Positions 18,506-26,901 of a stretch of 64,000 nt of DNA are shown piece after piece. The notes beneath the pieces were generated by a model that was not told the origin of the DNA, searched no databases, and was given only the letters and a program-made list of their open reading frames with translations. The position numbers and the translations under genes were made by a program. This stretch comes from Xiheicaenibacterium sp046351325 (GTDB taxonomy: Bacteria; Myxococcota_A; Polyangia; Polyangiales; Polyangiaceae): the NCBI GenBank assembly GCA_046351325.1, contig JAXLYR010000001.1:1550001-1614000 (forward strand), written 5' to 3'. Numbering within the stretch: position 1 is the first letter of the stretch; each line of letters starts with the position of its first letter.

Positions 18506-18713
18506 CCGGCGCGCCCCCGGCCGCGGCGCTGCCTCGCGCCGGGCCTACTGGCGCTCGGTTTCTTTATGCGTGTTCAAGCGAAGGCGCCGCGTAGCGGGGT
18601 TCTCGTTCGGGGGAGCCGCGCACGCAAATTCGCGGCAAAACCCAGGCTTTTGAGCACGCTAGCGACGCCTCGACGGGCGCCAGATTGGAGGGGGCTTCGG
18701 CGTAGCAAGCGCC

Positions 18714-19295
18714 ATGAGCATCGAGCCCACCCACGCGAGTCTTGCTCTCTCCATGCTGGCCGTCGCCGTCGGCCTGACCATCGCGCCCGGCGTGGCGCAC
18801 GCGAGCGACGATGATGACGACGGGGAGGAAGCGCCGTTCCTTCCCGTCTTGCACGTCAACGCAGGCCCGAGCGTCGATCTGTCGGATAGCGGGGGTGACC
18901 TGCTCGTAACCGGCGGCGTGAACCTGGGGTTCTCCTACGAGGCTTGGGCGCAGTCCGACGGCGCGTGGGGACTCTGGATCTCACCCGAGCTCGGTTATGT
19001 GGGTCACGGGGTCGGCCATGACGAGCTCTTCCATGCGGGGATGTTGGGCTTCGGGTTCGGCATTGGAAACTCGTGGGCGTTCGCGTCGATTACGCCGCGG
19101 TTCAGCTTGGGGGCGATCGACGGCGATATTCACGCGATGCTCTCGTCGGGCCTGACTGGGCACTTCTTGCGAGAGATCCTGCGCGCCGAGATAGCGCACG
19201 AGCTCTTGTTGGGCGACAAGACCAAGCAGTTCTTCACCGCGACTTTGTCGGTGGATCTCGTGACGCTCGTCATGGCGTTCGCGTCGAAAAACTAG
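18714..19295 (+). CDS. Small secreted outer-membrane-like protein (paralogue B)
   Basis: 193 residues with a signal peptide (cleavage near VAHA|SD) followed by an acidic DDDDDGEE stretch. Gly/aromatic strands such as GFGFGIGNSWAFASITP and AEIAHELLLGD mirror the protein at 2764-3315, which has the same length, signal layout and AHELL motif. The fold is probably a small barrel or periplasmic beta protein; function unknown. It follows the 0.7-kb repeat region and is monocistronic. Confidence 0.6.
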   Translation: MSIEPTHASLALSMLAVAVGLTIAPGVAHASDDDDDGEEAPFLPVLHVNAGPSVDLSDSGGDLLVTGGVNLGFSYEAWAQSDGAWGLWISPELGYVGHGVGHDELFHAGMLGFGFGIGNSWAFASITPRFSLGAIDGDIHAMLSSGLTGHFLREILRAEIAHELLLGDKTKQFFTATLSVDLVTLVMAFASKN

Positions 19296-19363
19296 TGCTC
19301 GGGGCCTGAGTTCGTAGGGGTTCGACCAGGCCGCGCGCTGCCCTGGTAGGCTGGCGGCGCGCG

Positions 19364-20089
19364 ATGAGCATGGAGTGCCCCAAATGTGGTCGGCGATCTT
19401 GGGGGGCGCGCTGCGACTGCGGCTTTCAGCTGCTGCCCGAGTCTCTGCCTGCGCGCTCCTCCCCTGCCCCGTTGGCGCTCGAGATCGACGCGAGCCGCAA
19501 TCCCCCTCCGCCGACGCACGTGCCTATGGCGATGTCCGGCGTGCTCGGGGCGGTCGTGCGCCGCAGGCCGCCGGCGTCGAGCCTCGCGCCTCTCTCGATC
19601 GAGCGACCTTGGCAACGTCGCGGCGCTGCGTGGGGGCTCTTCGGTGCTGCCCTCATCGCCGCGGCTTTCGGGCCGCGAACCACCCCCACCTGGCGCAGCG
19701 CTCTATTGGTCTTCGGCGTCTCGATGGTCTACGCCGGTTTCACCTATCTCGTGAACCGGACCGAAGTCGCGATCCGTGGGGGACGCCTGCTCGTCTTGCG
19801 CGGTCCGCTCCCCGTCCCTGGCAATCGCAACCTGGCTGTCGACGACGTCGTCCAGATCTTCGTCCGCACGACGTTTCACTCGCGACGCAAATACCCTGGT
19901 TGGCGCTACTCGCCGCGCGTCGAGTACATGCTCTACCACGTTTGCGCTGATTTGGCCGACGGCGCTACGGTCAAGTTGATTGGCGACTTCGAACAGGTCG
20001 ACGACGCCCGCTCCATCGAGCAGACGCTCGAGGCGCATATCGGCATAACCGACGACCCCACGCGCAGTCTCTCCGAGCGCCGGGCGTGA
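19364..20089 (+). CDS. Zinc-ribbon membrane protein
   Basis: 241 residues. The N-terminus has four Cys in CPKCGRRSWGARCDCG (residues 5, 8, 17, 19), a rubredoxin-like zinc ribbon. A proline-rich stretch is followed by two hydrophobic segments (about 88-105 and 110-128) and a C-terminal beta-rich cytoplasmic domain (TEVAIRGGRLLVLRGPLPVPG, VVQIFVRTTFH) that resembles bacterial PH-like domains. Role unknown. The GTG of the EamA transporter overlaps its stop (GTGA), so the two are translationally coupled. Confidence 0.55.
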   Translation: MSMECPKCGRRSWGARCDCGFQLLPESLPARSSPAPLALEIDASRNPPPPTHVPMAMSGVLGAVVRRRPPASSLAPLSIERPWQRRGAAWGLFGAALIAAAFGPRTTPTWRSALLVFGVSMVYAGFTYLVNRTEVAIRGGRLLVLRGPLPVPGNRNLAVDDVVQIFVRTTFHSRRKYPGWRYSPRVEYMLYHVCADLADGATVKLIGDFEQVDDARSIEQTLEAHIGITDDPTRSLSERRA

Positions 20090-20988
20090 CTGAGCCCTCG
20101 CTCGCGAACCGCGACCGCGCGCGGGTGCACGCCGCGCTCGCTACGGTGCAGCTGCTCTTTGCGTTATGGCCGGTAGCGGGCGCGTCGCTCCTCGCGCACA
20201 TGACGCCTGCAGCGCTCGTCGGCGTTCGACTCGCGCTCGGCGCACCCATCCTCGCGCTCGTGGCTGGATTGCACCGTACGCGGCCGCCGCCCGCGGCGGA
20301 GCTCGCGCGGCTCGCCGGCCTCGGGGCGTTGGGCATCAGCGTCAATCAGCTGCTGTTCGTCGGCGGATTGGCGCGTAGCGGGCCGGTCAACGCCTCTGTC
20401 GCCGTGCTCCTGATACCGCCTTTCACGGTCGGCGCCGCGCTCCTCTTCGGGCGCGAGACCTTCCGCGTGCGGCGCACGATTGGGGTCCTCGTCGCGCTCG
20501 CGGGGGGTGCGGCTCTCGTCGGCGCCGAGCGGTTCGACGGGTCGCCCGTCCGGCTCGCGGGCAACGCGATGCTCGTCGCGAACACGGCCTCTTATGCGCT
20601 TTACCTCGTGCTCGCGCGGGGCACGATCGCGAGGCTCGGCTCGCTGAAGACAGTCGCTTGGGTGATGCTGTTCGGCGCCCTCGAGGCCCTGCCATTCACG
20701 CTGCGGCCGACGCTCTCGATACCTTGGGCGGAGCTCGGCGTAGGGGGCTGGTTCGTCGCGGCCTTCGTCGTCCTCGGTCCGACCGTAATGACCTATTTGC
20801 TCAACGCTTGGGCGCTGGCGCGCGCGGAGAGCTCGCTCGTCGCGACGTACGTCTACGCGCAACCACCTATCGCCGCCGTGGCGTCGTGGCTCGTGTTCGG
20901 CGTCTTGCCGAGCCCACGCGTCCTCGTCGCGGGGGTCATCATCGTCGCGGGGCTCGCGCTGGCGACCAGCAAGAACCGGCGCAGCTGA
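20086..20988 (+). CDS. EamA/DMT-family transporter
   Basis: 300 residues with ten hydrophobic segments in two five-helix EamA halves (about 15-140 and 150-295). Conserved pieces include GVRLALGAPILAL, SVAVLLIPPFTVGAALLFGRE and PPIAAVASWLVFGVLPS, the standard end-of-repeat text of drug/metabolite exporters of the RhaT/YdcZ superfamily. Substrate unknown. It is translationally coupled to the zinc-ribbon protein, which may modulate it. The next gene lies on the opposite strand 12 bp away. Confidence 0.8.
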   Translation: MTEPSLANRDRARVHAALATVQLLFALWPVAGASLLAHMTPAALVGVRLALGAPILALVAGLHRTRPPPAAELARLAGLGALGISVNQLLFVGGLARSGPVNASVAVLLIPPFTVGAALLFGRETFRVRRTIGVLVALAGGAALVGAERFDGSPVRLAGNAMLVANTASYALYLVLARGTIARLGSLKTVAWVMLFGALEALPFTLRPTLSIPWAELGVGGWFVAAFVVLGPTVMTYLLNAWALARAESSLVATYVYAQPPIAAVASWLVFGVLPSPRVLVAGVIIVAGLALATSKNRRS

Positions 20989-21000
20989 CTTACAAGAAGG

Positions 21001-21714
21001 TTACTTCATCGCCTCGAGCGCGGCCTCGAGCGCCGTCGCGTGCGCGTCCTCGACGTCGGAGGCGACGAGCGCCTCGTAGAGCTCGGTGGCGCGCGGGGTG
21101 GTGACGGGCAGCGCCGAGAGCCCCTGCGTGGCGATCGTCTTGCGGACGCGATCGCGCACGCGGTCGAGGATCGACAGGAGAGTCCAGCGGACGCCGTCGC
21201 CGGTGATGGCGGAGGTTCCTATAACGTCGTCAGCGATTCCGCGCAGCGCTTCCTTCACCGCTGTGGGTGCGAGCGCGTCGGGGAGGTCCTGCTTGTTCGC
21301 TTGGAGGATCAGCGGCGCGTCGGGGTTCCCTGCGCTGGTGAGGGCGTGCCGCAAGAACTCCAGGGCGATCTTGGCCGAGGCGACGCCGGGCGGCCGTGAG
21401 TCGCAGACGAGGACGACGCCGTCGAGCTGCTGCAGCAGCCGAAACCGCCGGCTCGCGTAGGCGAACTGGCCAGGCACGCTGACGATCTGGCAGGAGAGCG
21501 GCCGCTCATCGAGGTGCCCGGCGGAGAGCTCGAGCAGATCGAAGAAGAGCGTCCGCCCGTCGTTGCTCTGCGCCGGAGTCTCGATGCCCCGCGGCGCGCG
21601 CGCTGGAAAGGCGGCGAAGAGCGCGCGAAGGTTCGTCGTCTTGCCCGCTGTCCCGAGGCCGTCGTAGACGATCCGAACGACGATCTCTCCTGTGGCTGGG
21701 TCGTAGAAGGCCAT
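21001..21714 (-). CDS. MglA-like small Ras-family GTPase
   Basis: 237 residues. MAFYDPATGEIVVRIVYDGLGTAGKTTNL matches the N-terminus of the bacterial MglA/SRPRB group: Walker A GLGTAGKTT (about 19-27), the VPGQFAYASRR switch region in place of DxxG, VLVCDSR and the G4 motif QANKQDL. Such GTPases set cell polarity in gliding motility; here no motility genes are adjacent, so this is more likely one of the extra MglA homologues of unknown target. C-terminal 40 residues are helical and acidic. It precedes a lipoprotein gene on the same strand 50 bp upstream. Confidence 0.8.
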   Translation of the reverse strand: MAFYDPATGEIVVRIVYDGLGTAGKTTNLRALFAAFPARAPRGIETPAQSNDGRTLFFDLLELSAGHLDERPLSCQIVSVPGQFAYASRRFRLLQQLDGVVLVCDSRPPGVASAKIALEFLRHALTSAGNPDAPLILQANKQDLPDALAPTAVKEALRGIADDVIGTSAITGDGVRWTLLSILDRVRDRVRKTIATQGLSALPVTTPRATELYEALVASDVEDAHATALEAALEAMK

Positions 21715-21764
21715 CTCTCACCAACGTCCGAGGGGACCGGAAGAGTAGCCTATCGAGCGCGAAG

Positions 21765-22412
21765 TCACTCGGGGTCGACGCCGATGGCGATGGACTCGAC
21801 TCGATCGTGCGCGTCGAAGGTGAACTTGATGCCGCCCCAATCACCGAAGTGCAGCATCTTCGGGGGTAGTGACATATCGGGGTTCTTCCACGCGCCGTAC
21901 GCGGCCTCGACCTCGGCGCGCGTGCTGCCCAATCCGATGTTCCGGGTCGACTTGGCAGTAACGGGGGCCTCGATGGTCAAGGTGCGCACGAAATAGGGGC
22001 CAGCGGCTTTGTCAGCGCGATAGTCGAATCCCCAGCCGGTACCCGGATATTGGACGCCGACAACCCAGTCACCGGAGGCCCCCTCCTCCGTCGCCTCGGT
22101 GCGCGAGCGGGGTTTACCCAAGATGGCAATGACCTCGCTCTCGGGGGTGCCTGCCCCGATGCCGCCGAAGGTCTCGTCGCTCCAATCCTTCGACGGGGTC
22201 GCTTTGGTGGTCGCGGCCCCGGAGGTCGCTTTGCCCGCGGCCGGTGCCCCTGAGCTCGAGCTCGCGCTCGCGGTCGAGCTCTGGTTCTGCGCGGGCGAGC
22301 TCGTGTCGCCGCTCGAGGCTGCGTCGGTCTTGCTCGAGGTTTGGCTGGAGCCGCACGCGGTGGCGAAGAAGAGGAGAGACAGGAGGATGGTTTTCACGGG
22401 TCGCGTCGACAT
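21765..22412 (-). CDS. Lipoprotein with Ser/Ala linker, unknown function
   Basis: 215 residues from the ATG at 22412, which begins a lipoprotein signal (MSTRPVKTILLSLLFFATAC). A Ser/Thr/Ala-rich linker (about 24-75) leads to a compact domain of about 130 residues with GIGAGTPESEVIAILGKP and GLGSTRAEVEAAYGAW, which look like two internally related helical-hairpin units. No family is recognised. Same strand as the MglA-like gene 50 bp downstream; divergent from GlpA. Confidence 0.6.
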   Translation of the reverse strand: MSTRPVKTILLSLLFFATACGSSQTSSKTDAASSGDTSSPAQNQSSTASASSSSGAPAAGKATSGAATTKATPSKDWSDETFGGIGAGTPESEVIAILGKPRSRTEATEEGASGDWVVGVQYPGTGWGFDYRADKAAGPYFVRTLTIEAPVTAKSTRNIGLGSTRAEVEAAYGAWKNPDMSLPPKMLHFGDWGGIKFTFDAHDRVESIAIGVDPE

Positions 22413-22525
22413 GAGGAGAGGTTGAACGCGGTGGATTCGCGGCTGCATTCCCTATCCGCTCGCGAGCGCTCTGCGCAAGCCGCTCGACGCGTCGCGCCCC
22501 AAGCCCTATAGCCGAGGCCGAGACG

Positions 22526-24247
22526 ATGACCGAGGGACCGCCCCCGAGCAGCCGAGCCGCACCGCGAGGCGCCGCCGAGGTGGACGTGGTGATCGTGGGC
22601 GGCGGCGTGAACGGCATCGGCGTCGCGCGCGACGCGACCCTGCGCGGCCTGCGCGTCGCCGTGTTCGAGCGCAACGACCTCGCGTTCGGCGCGAGCGGCA
22701 ACTCGAGCGGGATGATCCACGGCGGGCCGCGGTACCTCACCTACGACCCGGCCGTCACCGAGTCGAGCTGCACGGACTCAGGTCATATCCAGGCGATCGC
22801 GCCGCACCTGCTCTTCCGCATTCCGTTTCTCATGCCCGTGCCGCGCAGCGCGAAGGGCAAGGTCCTGCTCACCCTGATGGACGCGTTCTTTCAGGCGTAC
22901 GACGACTACCAGCCGCTCAAGCGTGGCAAACCGCACGCGCGGCTGACGCCCGACGAGCTGCACGCGCTCGAGCCCGGGCTGCGCGGCGATCTCGTCGGCG
23001 GCATCTCGTTCGACGAGTGGGGCATCGACGGCGCGCGCCTCTGCACCGCGAACATGCTCGACGCCCGCGAGCGTGGCGCGAAGATTTTCTTGGGAACGAC
23101 GGTCGAATCGATCGAGCGCAGGCCCGACAACGGCGAGGTCGTCGCGGTGCGCTGGCGCGACATGCGCAACGGACGAACGGGTCGCATCACGACGAGCGCC
23201 GTCGTCAACGCGTCGGGCGCATGGGCCCCGATCACGGCGGCCCTCGGCGGTTTGAGCGGGCAGCGCGCGCGCGTGCGCCCGGGCAAGGGAATCCACGTCG
23301 CGTTCGATCGGCGGCTCACGAACTACGCGATCGCTGCGACCTCGATCGACGGCCGGCAGATCTTCCTCGAGCCGTGGCAGAACATGACCGTCATCGGCAC
23401 GACCGACGACGACTACTACGGCGATCTCGACGACGTCGTCGCGAACAGCGACGAGGTCCGCTACCTCGTGCAGGGTGTCGCGCGCGTCTTCCCCGCGATT
23501 CGCACGGCGCGCGCGATCCACACCTACGCGGGCGTGCGCCCGACGCTCTACAAGTACGGTCCGCTCGAGGACGCGCTGAGCCGCGATCACCAGGTCGTCG
23601 ATCACGCCGCGCACGGCGCGCCCGGCCTCTACTCGATGGTCGGCGGCAAGCTCGCGAGCTACCGCCTCTTCGCCGAGGAGATGACCGACGTGCTCGCGCG
23701 CCGCTTCCGCTTGGGGTCGCCGTGCTCGACGCACAAGTCCTTCTTGCCCGGCGGCGACGAGGTGATCGATCCGTTCGCGCTCGCCGAGCGGCTCGAGATC
23801 GACGCGGTCGCGGCGCGCCGGCTCGTCTATCGACACGGCTCGCGCGCGCTCCGCATCGAGGAGCGCATCCGCGAGCGCCCGCGCGAGGCCAGCGTCGTCT
23901 GCCCGTGTGAGCCCGTCCTCGAAGCCGAGGTTCGACACGCTGTAAAAGACGAGCTCGCGCGCAGCGTGGACGATGTCTCGCGCCGCACGCGGCTCGGGCT
24001 CGGGGCCTGCGGAGGCATGCGCTGCGCTGCGCGCTGCGGGCAGATCGTCGCCGAAGAGCGCGGCCTCGATCCGCGGTTCGGGCGCGAGATGGCGCTGCGT
24101 TTTCTCTTGCGACGCGCGCGCACGCGCGTCGTCGCGCTCGGGCCCGAGCAGGCTCGCCAGGAGGCCTACGCGATCGCGGTCGCGCGCTCCGAGCTCGGCG
24201 TGACCGACGCGAACCTCGAGTCCCAGTCGGAGTCCGAGCCCCGATGA
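22526..24247 (+). CDS. glpA: Glycerol-3-phosphate dehydrogenase, GlpA-like subunit
   Basis: 573 residues. VVIVGGGVNGIGVARDATLRG (about 22-42) binds FAD; GNSSGMIHGGPRYL and RPGKGIHVAFDRRL are the DAO/GlpA-D signature blocks. The C-terminus (about 457-510) has VVCPCEPVLE and LGLGACGGMRCAARCG, four or more Cys of a BFD-like iron-sulfur domain found in GlpA but not in the aerobic GlpD. It oxidises glycerol-3-phosphate to dihydroxyacetone phosphate at the membrane. Coupled (ATGA) to a GlpB-like gene; no GlpC-type membrane subunit is visible. Confidence 0.8.
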   Translation: MTEGPPPSSRAAPRGAAEVDVVIVGGGVNGIGVARDATLRGLRVAVFERNDLAFGASGNSSGMIHGGPRYLTYDPAVTESSCTDSGHIQAIAPHLLFRIPFLMPVPRSAKGKVLLTLMDAFFQAYDDYQPLKRGKPHARLTPDELHALEPGLRGDLVGGISFDEWGIDGARLCTANMLDARERGAKIFLGTTVESIERRPDNGEVVAVRWRDMRNGRTGRITTSAVVNASGAWAPITAALGGLSGQRARVRPGKGIHVAFDRRLTNYAIAATSIDGRQIFLEPWQNMTVIGTTDDDYYGDLDDVVANSDEVRYLVQGVARVFPAIRTARAIHTYAGVRPTLYKYGPLEDALSRDHQVVDHAAHGAPGLYSMVGGKLASYRLFAEEMTDVLARRFRLGSPCSTHKSFLPGGDEVIDPFALAERLEIDAVAARRLVYRHGSRALRIEERIRERPREASVVCPCEPVLEAEVRHAVKDELARSVDDVSRRTRLGLGACGGMRCAARCGQIVAEERGLDPRFGREMALRFLLRRARTRVVALGPEQARQEAYAIAVARSELGVTDANLESQSESEPR

Positions 24248-25578
24248 AGCCGGCCGACGAAGCGCACGTCGTCGTCGTCGGCGCGGGCGTCGCTGGGCTC
24301 GCGGCCGCGTTCGCGTCGCTGACTGCGGGCGCGCCTCGCGTGACGCTCGTGTCGAGCGGGCCGGGCGCGACCGCGCTCGGCGCGGGCGCGATCGACGACG
24401 TCCCGTGGGACGAGGTCGCGCGCGCGGAGCGAGCGACCTCGACGCTGCACGCGACGCGCGCGTCGGCGCTCGACGCCGAGGTGCTCGACTTCGCCGCGTC
24501 GTTCGGCGCTTGGGATTTGCCTCGCGCGGGCGAGCCTCGCTGCCTGCTCGCGACGTCCGCGGGCGTCCTGCGCTCGAGCCGCGGCCGCGCGCGCAGCCTG
24601 CTGGATTTGGCCCGCCACGCCGAGCGTGTCGTGCTCTTGCCGCGCGCCGATCGGGCCGGGTGGGACGCGGACGCGATCGCGCGTGGCCTCGCGTCGATGG
24701 CGCCCGCGGGCTCGCGCTTCGTCGCGATCGATGGGCCCGTGCTCCGCTACGACGACGAGCGGCGCGCCTCGGACGCGGCGCTCGCGGAGCGACACGACGA
24801 GGCCGCGCGACTCGATTGGCTCGCGGAGCGCTTGCGCCCGACGATCGAGCGACACGACAAGGCGAAGACGGCGCTCCTCTTCGGGCCGTGGCTCGGCCTC
24901 GAGAGCGACGCGGCGGCCGCGCTCTCGAGCCGACTCGGCGTGCCCGTGGGCGAGGTCCTCTCCGCGTCGTCGGCGGTCGCGGGACTGCGGTTCGAGCGCG
25001 CGCGGGCCGGGTGGCTCGCGCGTGTCGTGCGCGAATACCCTGGGTTTTCGCAGCTCGATCGACGCGCATCGGCGGTCGTGCGCGCGCGCGGCAGGCTCCG
25101 CGTCCGGCTCGACGGCGCGGCGGAGGACGCGAGCCTCGACGCGAGCGCGGTGGTGCTCGCGTCGGGCGGCCTCATCGGCGGCGGGCTCGCATACGACCCT
25201 CCCGATCACGACGCCGGCCCCGAGGGGCCCGACGACGTCGGGCCGTCGTGGCGACTCTCGCCGAGGGTGGAGAGCACCGAACCCGAGCACGTGGTGCGCA
25301 TCACGACGGGCTCGAGGTACGGCATCTACGCGGCGGCCGACGTGGTCGGCTCGACGTGCGGGCCCGTGCTCGACGCCGTCGCTTGGCCGATCGACGCGGA
25401 CCCTTCGATCCTCGAGCGCGTCGGCGTGCGCGTCGACGCGCGCGGCCTCGCGGCGCCGGGGATCTCGGCGGCGGGGGACGTGGCCTTCGGGGCGCGGCGC
25501 ACGATGCTCGGGGCGATCGGTTCGGGGCTCGTCGCGGGCCGCGCAGCCGCGCTAACGGATTGGCGCGCTGGCCAATAG
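24244..25578 (+). CDS. glpB: GlpB-like FAD/NAD-binding subunit
   Basis: 444 residues. HVVVVGAGVAGLAAAFASLTAG (about 8-29) is a dinucleotide-binding motif and the C-terminal GISAAGDVAFGARRTMLGAIG the second FAD-contact block. Sequence layout fits the B subunit of anaerobic glycerol-3-phosphate dehydrogenase, which lies between GlpA and the membrane electron acceptor. ATGA overlap with GlpA supports a joint complex. The GC content of this gene is very high (many GCG/CGC codons), like its neighbours. Confidence 0.7.
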   Translation: MKPADEAHVVVVGAGVAGLAAAFASLTAGAPRVTLVSSGPGATALGAGAIDDVPWDEVARAERATSTLHATRASALDAEVLDFAASFGAWDLPRAGEPRCLLATSAGVLRSSRGRARSLLDLARHAERVVLLPRADRAGWDADAIARGLASMAPAGSRFVAIDGPVLRYDDERRASDAALAERHDEAARLDWLAERLRPTIERHDKAKTALLFGPWLGLESDAAAALSSRLGVPVGEVLSASSAVAGLRFERARAGWLARVVREYPGFSQLDRRASAVVRARGRLRVRLDGAAEDASLDASAVVLASGGLIGGGLAYDPPDHDAGPEGPDDVGPSWRLSPRVESTEPEHVVRITTGSRYGIYAAADVVGSTCGPVLDAVAWPIDADPSILERVGVRVDARGLAAPGISAAGDVAFGARRTMLGAIGSGLVAGRAAALTDWRAGQ

Positions 25579-25746
25579 ATTGGCGCTCGCGGGTCGTCCC
25601 GGCGCGACGAGCGAGGGCAGTACTAGCGCGGTAGCGCCACGAGGGGCTCGCGCCGAGCGCTGAAGAGTGGCCACAAAAAGACCCGGCGTTCCTCGAGAAG
25701 ACATCGTTCGACGCTCCCCCGAACATGTATTAGAGCTCTCCGCACC
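25579..25746. other. Intergenic, no gene seen
   Basis: 168 bp between GlpB and the PQQ-propeller lipoprotein. TATTAG at 25729-25734 is a possible -10 element. No repeat or RNA structure is recognised. Confidence 0.4.
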
Positions 25747-26901
25747 GTGGAGCGCATCGAGAGAGCCGCCGTTTTGCTCGCCCTGGCCGGGCTCGTCGGG
25801 GGCTGCGGGTTGCCGGCGCCTCGGGCCGGGATCGTCGGCGAGCGCATCGTGGTGCAGGCGCGACACCACGCGCCGATCGCGGTGATCGACGGACACACCG
25901 GCGACAAGGTCTTCGTCGCGAGCGGTGACGGCCTCGTGGACGGCGCGCCCACCGACGGGCGGCTCGTGTTCTTGCACGGTGACGGCGGGCTCTACGCGCG
26001 CGACATCTCCTCGGGCACGGTCGCGTGGCGCGTCTTCACGAAGATCGATTACGCGGCGCGCGCCGTCGTGACGAAGAAGGCAGTGTTCGTCCCGGTTGAG
26101 GGGCTGCTCGGCAGCGAGGGCCTCATGCGCGAGGCTCCGCCTCCGGTGTGGGCCGGCTTCAAGAAAGACACGGGCGAGCACGTGCTCGACCTCGCTTGTG
26201 ACGCCGGCGCGCCGCTCGCCACGAACGATGACATTCTTGTAACCTTCGAGCACGCGGAGCTCGTCGGGTACAACGCCGAGGACGGCAAGGAGCGCTGGCG
26301 CTCGACGCTCGCGGGCGTGCGTCCTCCCGTGTTGGTCTCGGGCGGCTTCTTGTACGCGCGGGTCGACGACGAGGAGATCGGCTCGTTCAACGCGGCCTCC
26401 GGGGCCCTGCGCGAGAAGGTGAAGCTCGGTGGGACGGACGCCTTCTCGGGGTTCCTCGGCACGCAGCCGCACGTCGCGGCCACCGGCGGCACGCTCGTGT
26501 GGATCGAGGGCGGGGCGCTGCACGCCGCAGACGGCGAGAGCGGCAAGGAGCTTTGGAGCCACGCCGGGGTCGAGGTGATGACCGTCGGGGACGGCGCGGC
26601 CTACGTCGCAGTCGGCAAGGATCTGGCGGCGCTCGACCTGGCGACGGGGACCGAGCGGTGGAAGCTCACGCTGGCAAAGTCGCTGGAGAACCTCAGCGCT
26701 GGCCAGGGCGCGGTGGCCGCGCGCGTCTCGGGTGACGAGGTCATCGTGATCGACGCTGCGACCGGCAAGGTGCGGTTCGGGTTCGATCTCGCAGCGGGCG
26801 CGCGCGCGCCCGACGAGGATGGTGGGGCTCGTGGAGCCCGGGGCCATCGTCGCCAACAAATACTCCATCGTCCGAACGCTCGGATCGGGAGGCATGGGTG
26901 A
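25747..26901 (+). CDS. PQQ-type beta-propeller lipoprotein
   Basis: 384 residues, GTG start. The lipoprotein signal ends GGCGLP (Cys about 20). Repeated blades with AxDxxTGxxxW-type signature are visible: YARDISSGTVAWRVFT, YNAEDGKERWRSTLA, FNAASGALREKVKL, HAADGESGKELWSH and LDLATGTERWKLTLA, as in PQQ-binding/quinoprotein-like propellers and BamB. BamB-like or sensory roles are possible. The C-terminal 28 residues overlap the start of the Ser/Thr kinase by 83 bp in another frame and look non-native, so the true end may be earlier if a base is missing. Confidence 0.65.
   Translation: MERIERAAVLLALAGLVGGCGLPAPRAGIVGERIVVQARHHAPIAVIDGHTGDKVFVASGDGLVDGAPTDGRLVFLHGDGGLYARDISSGTVAWRVFTKIDYAARAVVTKKAVFVPVEGLLGSEGLMREAPPPVWAGFKKDTGEHVLDLACDAGAPLATNDDILVTFEHAELVGYNAEDGKERWRSTLAGVRPPVLVSGGFLYARVDDEEIGSFNAASGALREKVKLGGTDAFSGFLGTQPHVAATGGTLVWIEGGALHAADGESGKELWSHAGVEVMTVGDGAAYVAVGKDLAALDLATGTERWKLTLAKSLENLSAGQGAVAARVSGDEVIVIDAATGKVRFGFDLAAGARAPDEDGGARGARGHRRQQILHRPNARIGRHG

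Larger units (their letters stand above)
18010..18713. other. 704-bp gene-poor region with repeats
   Basis: No convincing gene on either strand. It contains CTGTT and AACAG arms around CGCA (near 18075-18090), a G/C-rich block (18110-18180) and two copies of a larger repeat (18181-18316 and 18338-18505). A 153-codon plus-strand frame (18192-18653) runs through both copies, but its composition looks non-genic and it lacks a recognisable start context. Confidence 0.6.

Noticed and set aside
18192..18653. 153-aa frame through the two large repeats
   Set aside because: Possible but unsupported: no start context and no family; treated as repeat DNA.
22778..25069. 763-aa minus-strand open frame opposite glpAB
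   Set aside because: Its Arg/Ala-rich text is the shadow of GC-rich codons in the real plus-strand genes.
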